Shown here piece after piece: positions 1-8,638 of a DNA stretch of 64,000 bases. Below the pieces are notes generated by a model, which was given only the letters and a program-made list of their open reading frames with translations, ran no database searches and was not told the DNA's origin. The translations under genes and the position numbers were made by a program. The DNA is from Cerasicoccus maritimus (lineage in GTDB: Bacteria > Verrucomicrobiota > Verrucomicrobiia > Opitutales > Cerasicoccaceae). Numbering within the stretch: the stretch's first letter is position 1; every line of letters begins with the position of its first letter. The stretch covers positions 1 to 64,000 of the forward strand of contig JAVDPD010000008.1 in the NCBI GenBank assembly GCA_031296935.1, in the 5' to 3' direction.

Positions 1-343
1 CCAAACGAAAATAGCCTGACACTTTAATCGACCAGACAGCACGATCTGTCAGATCAGATCGTGGCTACTACAGATTAACGAGCTCTGCGTGTAGATTTTC
101 GTTGGCTGGCTTTGCTCTCTTTGCTGCCTTCTGTTCAAACACATCACGACTAAATCTTTGCGTTTTTTGCGCCTTTTGGTGGCATTAGTTTATAGGAATG
201 AATGCCTCCGTGTTCTCTGCGCTCTCTGCGTCCTCCGCGGTTAAAATTTGAACACGCCTCGCTGGTTCCGTTCCCTCTGTTGCCTCCTGTGCATAACTTC
301 GCCACTCTCACTTTTTCCTTTAATCTTTTTCCTTTTTCCTCCC
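1..343. other. Non-coding stretch upstream of fmt
   Basis: No convincing gene is seen here. The stretch from about 198 to 245 is a low-complexity run of the ctctgcg/ctccgcgg type ending in ggttaaaa. It resembles the short degenerate intergenic boilerplate (exon-like 'tgcgttctctgcgtcctc' strings) found scattered in many bacterial genomes. The in-frame extension of fmt upstream of position 344 encodes a Phe/Leu/Pro-rich stretch that does not resemble Fmt and is best treated as untranslated. Confidence 0.5.
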
Positions 344-1327
344 ATGCCCAACGTCGTCTTTTTCGGGTCTGACCCGATCTCCATTCCGCTCCTGAATTAC
401 CTGCTGAAAACGCCGCCCGCGGGCGTGCAACTCGTCGGCGTGGTCAGCCAGCCCGACCGGCGAAAAGGGCGGGGCAAGCAGCTGTCGCCCAATGAGATTT
501 CCGCCTGGGCGCTGGAGCACGGCATCGAGCTGCTGCGACCGGAAAAGCCCGGCCCGGAGCTGGAGGACTGGCTGCGCGAGCGCGACATCGCCCTGGCGCT
601 GGTCATGGCCTATGGGCACATTTTAAAGAAGTCGCTGCTCGCTGTGCCGCCGCGCGGGTTTGTTAATTTCCACGCTTCGCTGCTGCCGGCCTACCGCGGC
701 GCTTCGCCGATCGAAACCGCCGTCGCCTGTGGCGAAAAAGAAACCGGCGTGTCGCTGATGCGCATTGTGCCCAAGATGGACGCCGGTGCCGTGTGCGATG
801 TCGAGCGCGTGGCGATCGAAGGCGGGGACACCGGCGCCTCCATGCGGGGCAAGCTGGCCGACGCCTGCCCGGCGCTGCTCGAGCGCAACCTTGAGGCGCT
901 GCTGGCGGGCGACGCCGAGTTCACCGAGCAGGACCCCGAGCAGGTGACGTATTGCCGCAAGCTGGAGAAGGCCGACGGCGCGTTGGATTTCAATGCGAAC
1001 GCCCAGCAGCTCGCGGCGCGGGTCAACGGGCTCTTCCCCTGGCCGGGGTGTTACTTCGACCACGAAGGCGCGCGCATCAAGGTGAGCGGCGGGCACGCGG
1101 AGTCCGGCCACGGCGCACCGGGCGAAATCCTTGCGGCCACGGTCGACGGGCTGGTCGTCGCGTGCGGGGAGGGGGCAGTGCGCCTGGATAACCTCCAGCG
1201 CCCTGGCGCCAAGATGCTGCCCGCGGGCGACTTTTTGCGCGGCTATCCGCTGGAGACGGGAACCTTTTTGGACAGCGGCGAACTTACCAAATTAGTGTCA
1301 AAAACCCCCTTCCCACGTAAAGTCTGA
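344..1327 (+). CDS. fmt: Methionyl-tRNA formyltransferase
   Basis: Transfers a formyl group from 10-formyl-tetrahydrofolate to Met-tRNA(fMet) in the cytoplasm, making the initiator tRNA for translation. The 327-residue product has the family's usual length. It begins MPNVVFFGSD, the typical Rossmann start, followed by the conserved VSQPDRRKGRG loop at about 34-44. The catalytic triad of the formyltransferase fold is visible: Asn108 and His110 in VNFHASLLP, and Asp146 in PKMDAGAV. A C-terminal beta-barrel domain follows from about residue 205. The frame stays open upstream to 248, but those residues are hydrophobic and unlike Fmt, so the ATG at 344 is chosen. fmt often sits beside def or pri; neither is seen here. 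Confidence 0.96.
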   Translation: MPNVVFFGSDPISIPLLNYLLKTPPAGVQLVGVVSQPDRRKGRGKQLSPNEISAWALEHGIELLRPEKPGPELEDWLRERDIALALVMAYGHILKKSLLAVPPRGFVNFHASLLPAYRGASPIETAVACGEKETGVSLMRIVPKMDAGAVCDVERVAIEGGDTGASMRGKLADACPALLERNLEALLAGDAEFTEQDPEQVTYCRKLEKADGALDFNANAQQLAARVNGLFPWPGCYFDHEGARIKVSGGHAESGHGAPGEILAATVDGLVVACGEGAVRLDNLQRPGAKMLPAGDFLRGYPLETGTFLDSGELTKLVSKTPFPRKV

Positions 1328-1355
1328 CCGGCGCGCCGGATTTTGCTTTAGTTAG

Positions 1356-1560
1356 GGAGTGTTTTCAAATTAACGTTGTGATGGACGAGGGGAAATGGAT
1401 GCGGCGATACGCCAACGCTGCGACTTTTCATTTTCGCCGTTCAGGCATCGGATGGCTTTTTCCATCAGCTTTGTTCTCTTTCGGGTCTTTCATGCTGAAG
1501 GCGCTTTGCTGACTGAAAAAATCCATGCCGCCATCAACAATCTTAATTTAAAAACACTCC
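1356..1560. mobile_element. MITE-like element with 18-bp terminal inverted repeats
   Basis: Bases 1356-1373 (ggagtgttttcaaattaa) and 1543-1560 (ttaatttaaaaacactcc) are inverted repeats with a single mismatch, enclosing about 170 bp with no open reading frame of note. It lies between fmt and the LysM gene. The size, absence of coding capacity and clean ends suggest a non-autonomous transposable element. The flanks are T/A-rich (tta/ttta), so a short target duplication is possible but not clear. The parent transposase is not in the window. Confidence 0.55.
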
Positions 1561-1585
1561 TTTAAGCCTTTTCTAAGACTTTGTC

Positions 1586-2167
1586 ATGAATCGATTTCTT
1601 TTCCTTTGCCTAGCCGTCTGTTGCCCGCTGTTTGCCTCGGCGCAAAGCACGGCCTTTGCCCGTATGGCGCAAGATGTCCAGCTGCTGCAAGAGCAGGTGG
1701 GCCAGCTCAGCGTCCAGGTGGAGTCGCTCCAGCGCCAGCAGCTGCAGATGATAAAAAACTACGAGGCGCTGCTCAAGCAGCAGGCCGCCTCTACCGCCAG
1801 TCTGAATAACTTTGTCGCGCAAACCGAAACCAAGCTCGCCGCGTTGCCCGAGCGCGAAGCCGCCGCCAAGCGCGAGATTCTGGCTGAGGTGAACAAGGAA
1901 ATCCAAGCGCTAGCCAAGCAAACCCAGGACGGCTTTAAGAAGCTGGCCCAGGCCATGAACGCCACGCCAAACATCACACCGCAGGTAAACTTTGATGAAG
2001 ATTATCCGACCACCGGCTACACGCACGAAGTGAAGTCCGGCGAAACGATTTCCGGCATTGCGAAAAAATACGGCTCCTCGATCAAGGATATCATGAACGC
2101 CAACCGCATTGCGGACGCGACCGGACTCAAGGCTGGCGAGACGATTTTCGTGCCCGTTAAAGAATAA
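1586..2167 (+). CDS. Exported LysM-domain protein with coiled coil
   Basis: A 193-residue protein, probably periplasmic or envelope-bound through peptidoglycan. Residues 1-19 form a signal peptide (short basic start, FLFLCLAVCCPLF core, ASA-Q cleavage). Residues about 25-125 are rich in Gln, Glu, Lys and Ala with heptad-like spacing and probably form a coiled coil. A LysM domain occupies about 146-191: it starts YTHEVKSGETISGIAKKYG and ends with the usual GETIFVPV strand. LysM binds N-acetylglucosamine-containing glycans such as peptidoglycan. No catalytic domain is visible, so it is likely a structural or adaptor protein. It precedes parB by 58 bp on the same strand and may be cotranscribed. 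Confidence 0.85.
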   Translation: MNRFLFLCLAVCCPLFASAQSTAFARMAQDVQLLQEQVGQLSVQVESLQRQQLQMIKNYEALLKQQAASTASLNNFVAQTETKLAALPEREAAAKREILAEVNKEIQALAKQTQDGFKKLAQAMNATPNITPQVNFDEDYPTTGYTHEVKSGETISGIAKKYGSSIKDIMNANRIADATGLKAGETIFVPVKE

Positions 2168-2225
2168 GCGCCGATTGTCGGTAAAAGAATTTGAAACCCC
2201 GTTAGCAATCGTGCTGAAGTAATTC

Positions 2226-3170
2226 ATGGCAGCTCCGAAAAGTAGACTTGGCCGCGGCCTCGGTGGCATCATCGCCGGTGGCGGCGCAAAGAAAACCGCA
2301 GTGAAGAAAACTGTGGCCAAAACCGATGCGCCCAAGGCCGAAGCCGCCCCGAAGGCCACGCCCGCTCCGCCCGCCGGACCATACCGCGAGATCGCGGTGG
2401 CCGCCATCGTGCCCAACCCCTACCAGCCGCGCCGTGAGATGGACCCCGCGCACGTGGAGGAGCTGGCCAACAGCATTCGCTCCGAAGGCCTGCTGCAGCC
2501 CATCGTGGTCCGCACGACCAAGGAGAAGGACCAGTTTGAGCTCATTGCCGGGGAGCGCCGTTGGCGCGCGCACCAGAAGCTGGGCCTCAAGACCATTGCC
2601 GCCCGCGTGATGGACGCCAGTGACGCGTCCTCCGCCGTGATTTCGCTCATCGAAAACTTGCAGCGCGAAGGCCTCAACCCGATTGAAGAAGCCCTCGGCT
2701 ACGCGAGCCTGATGAAGGATTTTGACCTGACGCAGGAAGCGGTGTCGGACCGTATTGGCCGCCCGCGCGCCTCGATTGCGAACACGCTGCGCCTGCTCGC
2801 GCTCGACCGGGAGATCCAGGGTTACTTGGCCAAGGGCATGCTGAGCACCGGCCACGCCAAGGTGCTACTCGGAGTGGAAGATCCGGCCCAGCGCCTAATC
2901 CTGGCCCGCCGCGCAATTGAAGCCGGCATGAGTGTTCGCGAAGTCGAAAAGCAGGTGAAGCGCATCAAGTCGGAATCGAATCTGCGCAAGGACCCGGCCT
3001 CGCACGATGCCGCGTCGGAAACGGTCGTCCGCGATTTGGAGAAGCAAATTTCCAGCCGCCTGAACACGAAGGTGCAGCTCAAACACACCCCGAAAAAGGG
3101 CCGACTGATCATCGAATACTACGGCAACGAAGACCTCCAGCGCATCCTCGAGCGCACGGGTTTGCAGTAG
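2226..3170 (+). CDS. parB: Chromosome-partitioning protein ParB
   Basis: A 314-residue ParB/Spo0J-family protein that loads at parS sites and acts with ParA in chromosome segregation. The N-terminal peptide KSRLGRGLGGIIAG is the ParA-contacting segment. It is joined by a Lys/Ala/Pro-rich linker (about 20-58) to the ParB/sulfiredoxin-like CTP-binding domain, with NPYQPRR at about 65 and the diagnostic GERRWRA motif at about 103. The parS-binding helix-turn-helix follows (about 160-190, VSDRIGRPRASIANTLRLL). The C-terminal dimerisation domain ends at the stop. No parA lies next to it in this window and I did not see a canonical 16-bp parS site, so the usual parA-parB pairing would have to be elsewhere. 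Confidence 0.95.
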   Translation: MAAPKSRLGRGLGGIIAGGGAKKTAVKKTVAKTDAPKAEAAPKATPAPPAGPYREIAVAAIVPNPYQPRREMDPAHVEELANSIRSEGLLQPIVVRTTKEKDQFELIAGERRWRAHQKLGLKTIAARVMDASDASSAVISLIENLQREGLNPIEEALGYASLMKDFDLTQEAVSDRIGRPRASIANTLRLLALDREIQGYLAKGMLSTGHAKVLLGVEDPAQRLILARRAIEAGMSVREVEKQVKRIKSESNLRKDPASHDAASETVVRDLEKQISSRLNTKVQLKHTPKKGRLIIEYYGNEDLQRILERTGLQ

Positions 3171-3201
3171 GTTGGGGCCTGGATCAGCGAACATTCTGGA
3201 G

Positions 3202-3256
3202 TATAACATGAAATGGCCGGGTCCAGCACTTGCTCAACCCGGACCCTTCATGTTAT
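3202..3256. repeat. Palindromic repeat copy 1
   Basis: Inverted arms ataacatgaa.. and ..ttcatgttat enclose a conserved centre with gtccagcacttgctcaa. The same palindrome recurs at 9546-9599 (one arm cut), 15661-15712 and 17446-17507. This copy lies between the convergent parB and carbonic anhydrase genes and could also act as a bidirectional terminator, although no T-run follows. Confidence 0.8.
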
Positions 3257-3261
3257 CTCTA

Positions 3262-3424
3262 AGAGGGCGTCTAAAAAGTCTGATCGAGTCGGCGAGATGT
3301 ATTCGGGAGGCAAAATTTCGGCTTCTGAATCGAGGCGAAACAAGTTTCGTCGAGATGAAGAAATGATATTTTGGCCTCGGAGGCGCTCTCCGACGAAGAC
3401 CACTTGAGTTTTTAGACGCCCTCT
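3262..3424. mobile_element. MITE-like element with agagggcgtctaaaaa ends
   Basis: The left end agagggcgtctaaaaag at 3262 and the right end tttttagacgccctct ending at 3424 are near-perfect inverted repeats around about 130 bp without coding potential. A related, left-truncated copy is present at about 9600-9741 (ending tttttagacaccctct), also directly after a copy of the palindromic repeat. Short frames across it are not genes. Confidence 0.65.
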
Positions 3425-3449
3425 AAGATCAAAACTGTAACGGCTGGCC

Positions 3450-4142
3450 TTATTGGGGGACCGGGCTACCGGGCAGGACGCTGTCGACCAAGTCGGCGGG
3501 GAGGTCGTCCATCAGGTCGGACTTGGTGAAGACGTCCGAGTTCGACTCGCCATTGACGTTGAGCAGGACGGTTTTGCCGATGCCTTTTTTATAAAGGTTT
3601 GCGAAGTCATAAACACAGCCGATGACTGCCAGCGTGCCTTCGGCAATCTCGGGGGCGTAGCGCTGGACGGCCAGGTCCATCTGGTAATGCACATTGCGCT
3701 CGACGGCTTGGAGCCACTGCACGTCGTCGTCGGTGCCGGGGTCCATGCCACGGACAGGAATGTGCAGGCCGTTGAGCTCCTGCACGAGGTGCAGCGAGAG
3801 CTTGCGGTAGTCCGTGCTGGCAGCCTTGATGGCGCCACAGCGGGTGTGCCCAAGAATGAGCAACAGCGGCGTTTTAAGGTGACGCACGCCATAGTCGACG
3901 GAGCCACTGGTCACAGCGAGCTGGTTGCCGACGTTGCGGATCACAAAGACGTTGTCGGTCGGATGCGGGTCGGCGAGAAAGGCGCGAATACGGACGCGAG
4001 AATCACAGCAGGTGAGAACCGTGATGTAGGGATTCTGCTCGTATTGGATGCTGTCGAGCTGTCCGGGCGGGAGTTCTTCACTGAAGGACTTGTTGTCCTC
4101 CAGCATCTTCCGCAACGCGGATTTCGGAGTTTCGTCGGTCAT
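3450..4142 (-). CDS. Beta-class carbonic anhydrase
   Basis: A 230-residue zinc enzyme interconverting CO2 and bicarbonate in the cytoplasm. Zinc ligands and the catalytic dyad of the beta class are visible: Cys45 and Asp47 in CCDSRVR, and His99 and Cys102 in HTRCGAIKA. The middle region (RNVGNQ at about 69-74, SVDYGVRHL at 81-89) is also typical. The reading frame overlaps the end of the upstream Na/Pi cotransporter-like gene by 65 bp, or by 29 bp if Met13 is the true start, so the two are almost certainly cotranscribed and translationally coupled. The C-terminal tail beyond about 205 (DLMDDLPADLVDSVLPG) is acidic and not typical of the family core. Confidence 0.94.
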   Translation of the reverse strand: MTDETPKSALRKMLEDNKSFSEELPPGQLDSIQYEQNPYITVLTCCDSRVRIRAFLADPHPTDNVFVIRNVGNQLAVTSGSVDYGVRHLKTPLLLILGHTRCGAIKAASTDYRKLSLHLVQELNGLHIPVRGMDPGTDDDVQWLQAVERNVHYQMDLAVQRYAPEIAEGTLAVIGCVYDFANLYKKGIGKTVLLNVNGESNSDVFTKSDLMDDLPADLVDSVLPGSPVPQ

Positions 4143-5769
4143 GGTGTTCGTTGTTCGTAGCTTGGTGTTCTAAATCGGCGAGTAGCGAGTTGGCCCACTG
4201 GTTGATCGACCAGGCAATGCGCTCATGCCGGGTGATCGTGCGAATGGCCAATGCGCGTTCATCATGCGAAAGTGAGTCCTGATTGTGCAAGTATTTCTGG
4301 CGAAGTGTTTCGGCGCGGGCACCGGGTGCCGCGGTGATCCGGGCGATGAGCTGGAGGTCGTCCGGATCGGTCGGCGCGGTTTCGAGCATGGTCACGATCA
4401 CGGCGTCGAGCGCCTCGGCGAGGGTGTCGGATAGCTCATGGAGCGCAGGAATCTTGCGGAGCTCGATGTGGCTTTGCACGAAGCGGGTCATGCTCTCCTC
4501 AACGGCAATCAGGTGGTCGAGGCTGCGTTGCACATCGAGCAGCTCCAGAGAGGATTCGGTGCTTTTAACACGACGGCTGGCAATGGCTCCGAGGAACGAC
4601 TCCAGCTCCTCAATGATCGCCAGTGACGAATCATGCCAGACGTTGATGGACCTCGTGGGGCCGACCTTGCCCTCGGTGCGGACACAGGCGAGGTATTGTG
4701 GCATGCGGTTGACGAGGCCGCGAATCTCCTGACGCGCAAGCTGGAGCCCGGTTTCGACGTCGAACACCGCCTGGTCGTGGATGAATTGCGTTGCGGACAA
4801 GTCTTCAGCCACGGTGCGCGGCGCGGACTTGTTGATGTAGAACAGGATCGGCTTGAAGAATACGTAGGCGACGATGACCACCAGCACCTGCTGGAAGAGG
4901 AAGGCGAGTGCGAGGTGGAGCTCCGCGCCGCCGGGTAGCATCTCCAGGTAACTGTGGAAGAGGTGCGCGCCGGTGAGGCGTTCGCCATAGAAAAGCGCGA
5001 GCAGGATCAGCCCGGCAATACCGTTAATCGCCGCCTCAAAGAGCGTTACTTGGCGCATTTCGCCACGGAAGTGAGCAGTGAGGAAATACGCCGCGCCGGC
5101 GGTCCCAATGGCTGTCCCATAGAAGGTCAGTAGGGCTTGATCTTCGGTGAAAATCCCTGCCTTGTGCATGATGATGCCGATGACCGCCACGGCGGATGTC
5201 GATTGCACCGGAATGCGCAGCAACACCGCAAAGAGGAACGCGATGAGGTTCATCGCGGGGAAGGCTTGAATGAAGTCGTCGAATTGCGGGTGGTGGGCGA
5301 GCTCCGTGAGGGATGTTTTCAGCAACCAGAGTCCCACAAGAATCAGCCCCAGCGAATACAGCGGCGGGAAGAGCCCTTTGAAGCGTCCGCCGAGTTTGAA
5401 ATTAATGCAGATGCCGCCAATGCCCACGAGGAACATCGCCAGCACGTGGACCTCCAGGTAGTTGATAAAGACCAGAGTGACGAGCCCGAGATTGGACCAG
5501 GCAATGAGCGGCAGGGCTTGCCGGACGGTCGTTAGCCCGCGCGAAATCAACCCCGCCAAGATCACCGCCACCCCAATCGACGTCTGAGTGATCGTGCCGA
5601 GTGTGAAGCCGGTAAACGCCGCACGGATCGGATGCGCGGTGGCGCGGCCGATTTGTTCACGAAACTTAATGCCGGGGATCTGTTGCAGGCTGGAGCGGAT
5701 GCCGCCGACTCCCAAAAAGTAAAATCCCAACCCCGCTAATGTCCCCCCCAGGATGTTGTCTATTTGCAT
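4078..5769 (-). CDS. Na+/phosphate cotransporter-like membrane protein with PhoU-like tail
   Basis: A 563-residue inner-membrane protein of the Na/Pi cotransporter (NptA/PF02690) family. The N-terminal part (about 1-310) is built of hydrophobic segments and shows the duplicated signature of the family: GTITQTSIGVAVILAG at about 58-73 and PVQSTSAVAVIGIIMH in the second half. From about 330 to 540 the protein is charged and helical, like the PhoU domains that usually follow in this family. The substrate need not be phosphate. Its end overlaps the start of the beta-carbonic anhydrase gene, so a bicarbonate or pH-linked role is possible but only inferred. It starts at an ATG at 5769, just upstream of the divergent pseudopilin gene. 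Confidence 0.88.
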   Translation of the reverse strand: MQIDNILGGTLAGLGFYFLGVGGIRSSLQQIPGIKFREQIGRATAHPIRAAFTGFTLGTITQTSIGVAVILAGLISRGLTTVRQALPLIAWSNLGLVTLVFINYLEVHVLAMFLVGIGGICINFKLGGRFKGLFPPLYSLGLILVGLWLLKTSLTELAHHPQFDDFIQAFPAMNLIAFLFAVLLRIPVQSTSAVAVIGIIMHKAGIFTEDQALLTFYGTAIGTAGAAYFLTAHFRGEMRQVTLFEAAINGIAGLILLALFYGERLTGAHLFHSYLEMLPGGAELHLALAFLFQQVLVVIVAYVFFKPILFYINKSAPRTVAEDLSATQFIHDQAVFDVETGLQLARQEIRGLVNRMPQYLACVRTEGKVGPTRSINVWHDSSLAIIEELESFLGAIASRRVKSTESSLELLDVQRSLDHLIAVEESMTRFVQSHIELRKIPALHELSDTLAEALDAVIVTMLETAPTDPDDLQLIARITAAPGARAETLRQKYLHNQDSLSHDERALAIRTITRHERIAWSINQWANSLLADLEHQATNNEHHDRRNSEIRVAEDAGGQQVLQ

Positions 5770-5950
5770 AGTTGAGCGGTTATTGTGGCGCGGAGTACAT
5801 TTCTCGCAAGCTTAGTAGGATTAATATTGTATTAATGGGCAACTAATGTCCTGAGGGGATTGCTTGTTCTTTTTCGCTGGTGCTTTGAAAATGTGAGATA
5901 CAGGATTGGCAGTATTTATGCTCAAGTTCGAAAGACACTACACTGATGGC

Positions 5951-6721
5951 ATGAAGAAGCGCGCATTTACGCTATTGGAACTACTAACTGTCATCGCCGT
6001 TATCGGGATTATGGCGGCGATCCTGATTGCGTCGATGGATCGCGTAAAGCGCATGGCCAATCGCACGGCGGCCACTTCGCAAATGCGGTCTATCGGCTCG
6101 GCAGTGCTGATGCATACGCAAGAGCACAACAACACTTTGCCCGGGCCGCTGCGCCCGTATCAAATGACGGCCTATGATCCATCACCGAAGGGGGGCGACC
6201 AACTGGCGACGATTCTGGCTGATTATTTAGACGTTTATGAGGGAGAGGGGAAAACCCTGTCGCCCGCCTTTTTAACGCCTGGTTGCGAGCAGGCGATGGA
6301 AGGTTCCGGGCAGCCGCCAACGGACGTCATCGCCTTCATGATGAACATGCAGATGCCGCTCGGTGAGGAGCTGATCGTGCAGCCTTGGGGGAGCTCGGAA
6401 AACGGCGCGTCGCCGCAGCCTTACTCGAATTTGACAAATACCTGGGGCTTCGTGGAAGCCGACCAGCAACTGCCATTCGTGCTGAGCAATATCGCCAATC
6501 GCATGCCTGCGGAGCCAGTGCATGGTGATTCTCGGCTGGCGTGGTTTTTCGACGGCAGTGTGCAGGCTTTGGATTTAGAATATTTCGAGGGTTATGGCCC
6601 GCGGCAGGGCGGTGATTCTGGCGGTGGCCCTGGTCGTGGTCCCAGCGGTGGCGGCGGTGGTGGTCCCGGCATGGGTGGTCCTGGAGGAGGCCGTGGCAAA
6701 GGCGGCCCTCCTCCGCGTTGA
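5951..6721 (+). CDS. Pseudopilin-like protein with Gly-rich tail
   Basis: A 256-residue protein with a type IV prepilin/type II secretion pseudopilin N-terminus: MKKRAFTLLELLTVIAVIG, in which the peptidase is expected to cut before or within the AFTLLE motif and methylate the new N-terminus. The hydrophobic helix (about 6-28) anchors it in the inner membrane. The globular part (30-215) includes AWFFDGSVQALD near the end, typical of the many prepilin-type paralogues in Verrucomicrobiota and Planctomycetota. The last 40 residues are almost only Gly, Pro and Arg, probably disordered. An upstream in-frame ATG at 5906 would put extra residues before the prepilin leader, so the ATG at 5951 is preferred. 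No secretion operon surrounds it. Confidence 0.85.
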   Translation: MKKRAFTLLELLTVIAVIGIMAAILIASMDRVKRMANRTAATSQMRSIGSAVLMHTQEHNNTLPGPLRPYQMTAYDPSPKGGDQLATILADYLDVYEGEGKTLSPAFLTPGCEQAMEGSGQPPTDVIAFMMNMQMPLGEELIVQPWGSSENGASPQPYSNLTNTWGFVEADQQLPFVLSNIANRMPAEPVHGDSRLAWFFDGSVQALDLEYFEGYGPRQGGDSGGGPGRGPSGGGGGGPGMGGPGGGRGKGGPPPR

Positions 6722-6848
6722 TCGCCGTGCTTCGATGCGCTGGATGTAATCTACGATGCATGCCAGGCAACTAATTTAATATGTTTCCTAATGCATTGGG
6801 TTGACGAATGTTGCTGGGCGTTGATTGATAGGGGGTCGTTATCCCCCC

Positions 6849-7540
6849 ATGAATACCTCCCATTCGCTTCGTCCGGTCATTGATCTATCCGGCCTTTGGG
6901 ACTTTGTGTTCACGAAGGAATCCTTGAACGCCATTCAGCCGACTGCGCAGAATTTTAACGACCGTCTGCCAGTGCCGATGGCGTTCGATGCATCAGGAAT
7001 ACTTCGATTTCTACCAGTATGGCGGTATTACTCGGCGGGTGTCGCTGCATGTCTTGCCGGTCAATCAGTCTTTTGTGCGTGCGTTGCAGATTACGCCAAC
7101 TGCAAATTACAGGGAAGGCGAAGTGCGCGTGGATTTAATGCTCTACGATGCAAGCGCTGGGCATCGAAGATCCGGTTACTTTGGTTGCGCCGGCCATTCA
7201 AAAGATAATTGATTCCATCGACGGTCGTGGCTTTGGCGACAAGCCGGTGATGATCTCCGAAATCGGCGCTGAGGCGCTCTACGGATGGCGGGATATGTAC
7301 GAGGTTTTCTTCAGCGAGCAATAGCGCGGCTCTTGGCGGAGGCGTGCAACGTAGTATTGAACTATCCGCGCATGTGCGGCATCATCATGTGGCACTTCAG
7401 TGATGCGCGCACCTACAGTGCGGCTTATGCGATTGGTCGACCACGCACGTTTAACAACAAAGGCACCTTCGATGAATATCGTCGCCCCAAGCAGGCGCAT
7501 GAGGCGGTGAAGCAAATTTTTCTGCCGCGCATTAAGTTTG
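6849..7540 (+). pseudogene. Degraded glycoside hydrolase family 2 gene
   Basis: Remains of a GH2 beta-glucuronidase/beta-galactosidase-like gene. The ATG at 6849 opens a normal-looking start (RPVIDLSGLWDFVF). After about 45 codons a frame change leads into FDFYQYGGITRRVSLHVLP in another frame from about 6988, matching the sugar-binding domain. Near 7207 a fragment reads PVMISEIGAEALYGW, the region with the catalytic nucleophile Glu in GH2. A stop at 7321 and another frame shift lead to GIIMWHFSDARTY and RPRTFNNKGTFDEYRRPK, the C-terminal GH2 signature. Intact enzymes are around 600 residues, so most of the middle has been deleted. The LacI gene directly downstream was probably its regulator. 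Confidence 0.85.
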
Positions 7541-7594
7541 GCCTTGGTTTATATTCTTGCGACGTTCAGTGCTGGAGGCTGAACTCGTTAAGTC

Positions 7595-8638
7595 GTGGCA
7601 AAGCAAACAGCGCATACCATACGGGAATTGGCCAAGGCGGCGGGCCTTAGTGTGGGGGCTGTTTCGTATGCCCTGCGGGGGCACCCGTCAGTTTCGGCAG
7701 CGACAATCGAGCGTGTGCGTGCGCTGGCTGACGAGTTGGGCTATCGACCGGACCCGCGATTGACGACGCTCATGGCGCAAATTCGGCGTAGCCAGAAGCC
7801 GCGCTCGCAGGAAGTGCTGGCATGGATTTGGTTTTGTACGCGTGACGAGTCAACGACTCGCTACAATAGCTTAATCTTTCAAGGTGCGCTGAACCGTGCG
7901 CAGCAGTTTGGTTTTAAATTGGAGCCATTTTGGCTGAGCGATAAAGGCATGACGCCGCAGCGATTGCACAAAATCCTGCGGACTCGTGGAATCTCTGGCG
8001 TACTCTTTTCCACGGTGCTACAGGATGAGCCGATGACGCTCGATTGGGATTGGTCTGCGTTCGCCTTTGCCATTGTCGGTATGACCGAGTGGGAGCCGGT
8101 TCTGCACCGAGCAGGGCACGACTACTACCGTAGTCTTTGGCGTAGCATGCTGGCCTTGCGCGAGCTTGGTGCTAAGCGTCCGCTGTATCTCTTGGACTCC
8201 GGGATGGATCGGCGTTTGCACCAGATGTTGTCAGGGGGCTTTTGCGCGCTGCATCCAGATCCGAGCATAGCCGCTGAGTTGTGCCGATATCTGGACTTTC
8301 AGCAGGGGTGGCCTAGCGCGCGAGAGTGTGCAAAGCTACGGCCCGATGCGTTGTTATCGACGACTGATCTCACCCAGGAGTTCCACGAAAAGGTGATGCA
8401 GCTGTGGCCATCGCTCAAGCATTGCCTGACCATGAACTGGACGCCGGACAGTGTCGCCCCCGGAATCACTACGCGCTATGACTTAATCGCTGGTGCGGCG
8501 GTCGACTTGGTGCTCGCTCAACTAAATCGTAACGAGCGAGGCGTGCCTACGCCCGCCAAAGTCGTTTTGCTGGAGGGGGAATGGCGTGAGGCGGCTTTGC
8601 CGGATAGCACTCGTAAATCTACAAGTAAGACTGCTTGA
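7595..8638 (+). CDS. LacI-family transcriptional regulator
   Basis: A 347-residue sugar-responsive DNA-binding protein. Residues about 7-60 form the LacI helix-turn-helix and hinge: TIRELAKAAGLSVGAVSYAL, then the recognition and hinge helix region ending ADELGYRPDPRLT. The rest is a periplasmic-binding-protein-like effector domain, more divergent than usual. It follows the broken GH2 gene on the same strand, consistent with a former catabolic operon for a beta-linked sugar. Its reading frame is intact, so it has outlived its likely target or controls genes elsewhere. No operator palindrome was identified with confidence. Confidence 0.88.
   Translation: MAKQTAHTIRELAKAAGLSVGAVSYALRGHPSVSAATIERVRALADELGYRPDPRLTTLMAQIRRSQKPRSQEVLAWIWFCTRDESTTRYNSLIFQGALNRAQQFGFKLEPFWLSDKGMTPQRLHKILRTRGISGVLFSTVLQDEPMTLDWDWSAFAFAIVGMTEWEPVLHRAGHDYYRSLWRSMLALRELGAKRPLYLLDSGMDRRLHQMLSGGFCALHPDPSIAAELCRYLDFQQGWPSARECAKLRPDALLSTTDLTQEFHEKVMQLWPSLKHCLTMNWTPDSVAPGITTRYDLIAGAAVDLVLAQLNRNERGVPTPAKVVLLEGEWREAALPDSTRKSTSKTA

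Noticed and set aside
1328..1339. Perfect 12-mer palindrome ccggcgcgccgg after fmt
   Set aside because: A self-complementary 12-mer leaves too short a stem once a loop is allowed, and the run after it (attttgcttt) is broken, so I do not call it a terminator.
2226..3170. A parS site near parB
   Set aside because: I looked for a 16-base palindrome of the tgtttcacgtgaaaca type near parB and saw none.
3172..3407. Two short + strand frames of 64 codons
   Set aside because: They translate the palindrome and MITE-like repeat; the repeats explain the sequence.
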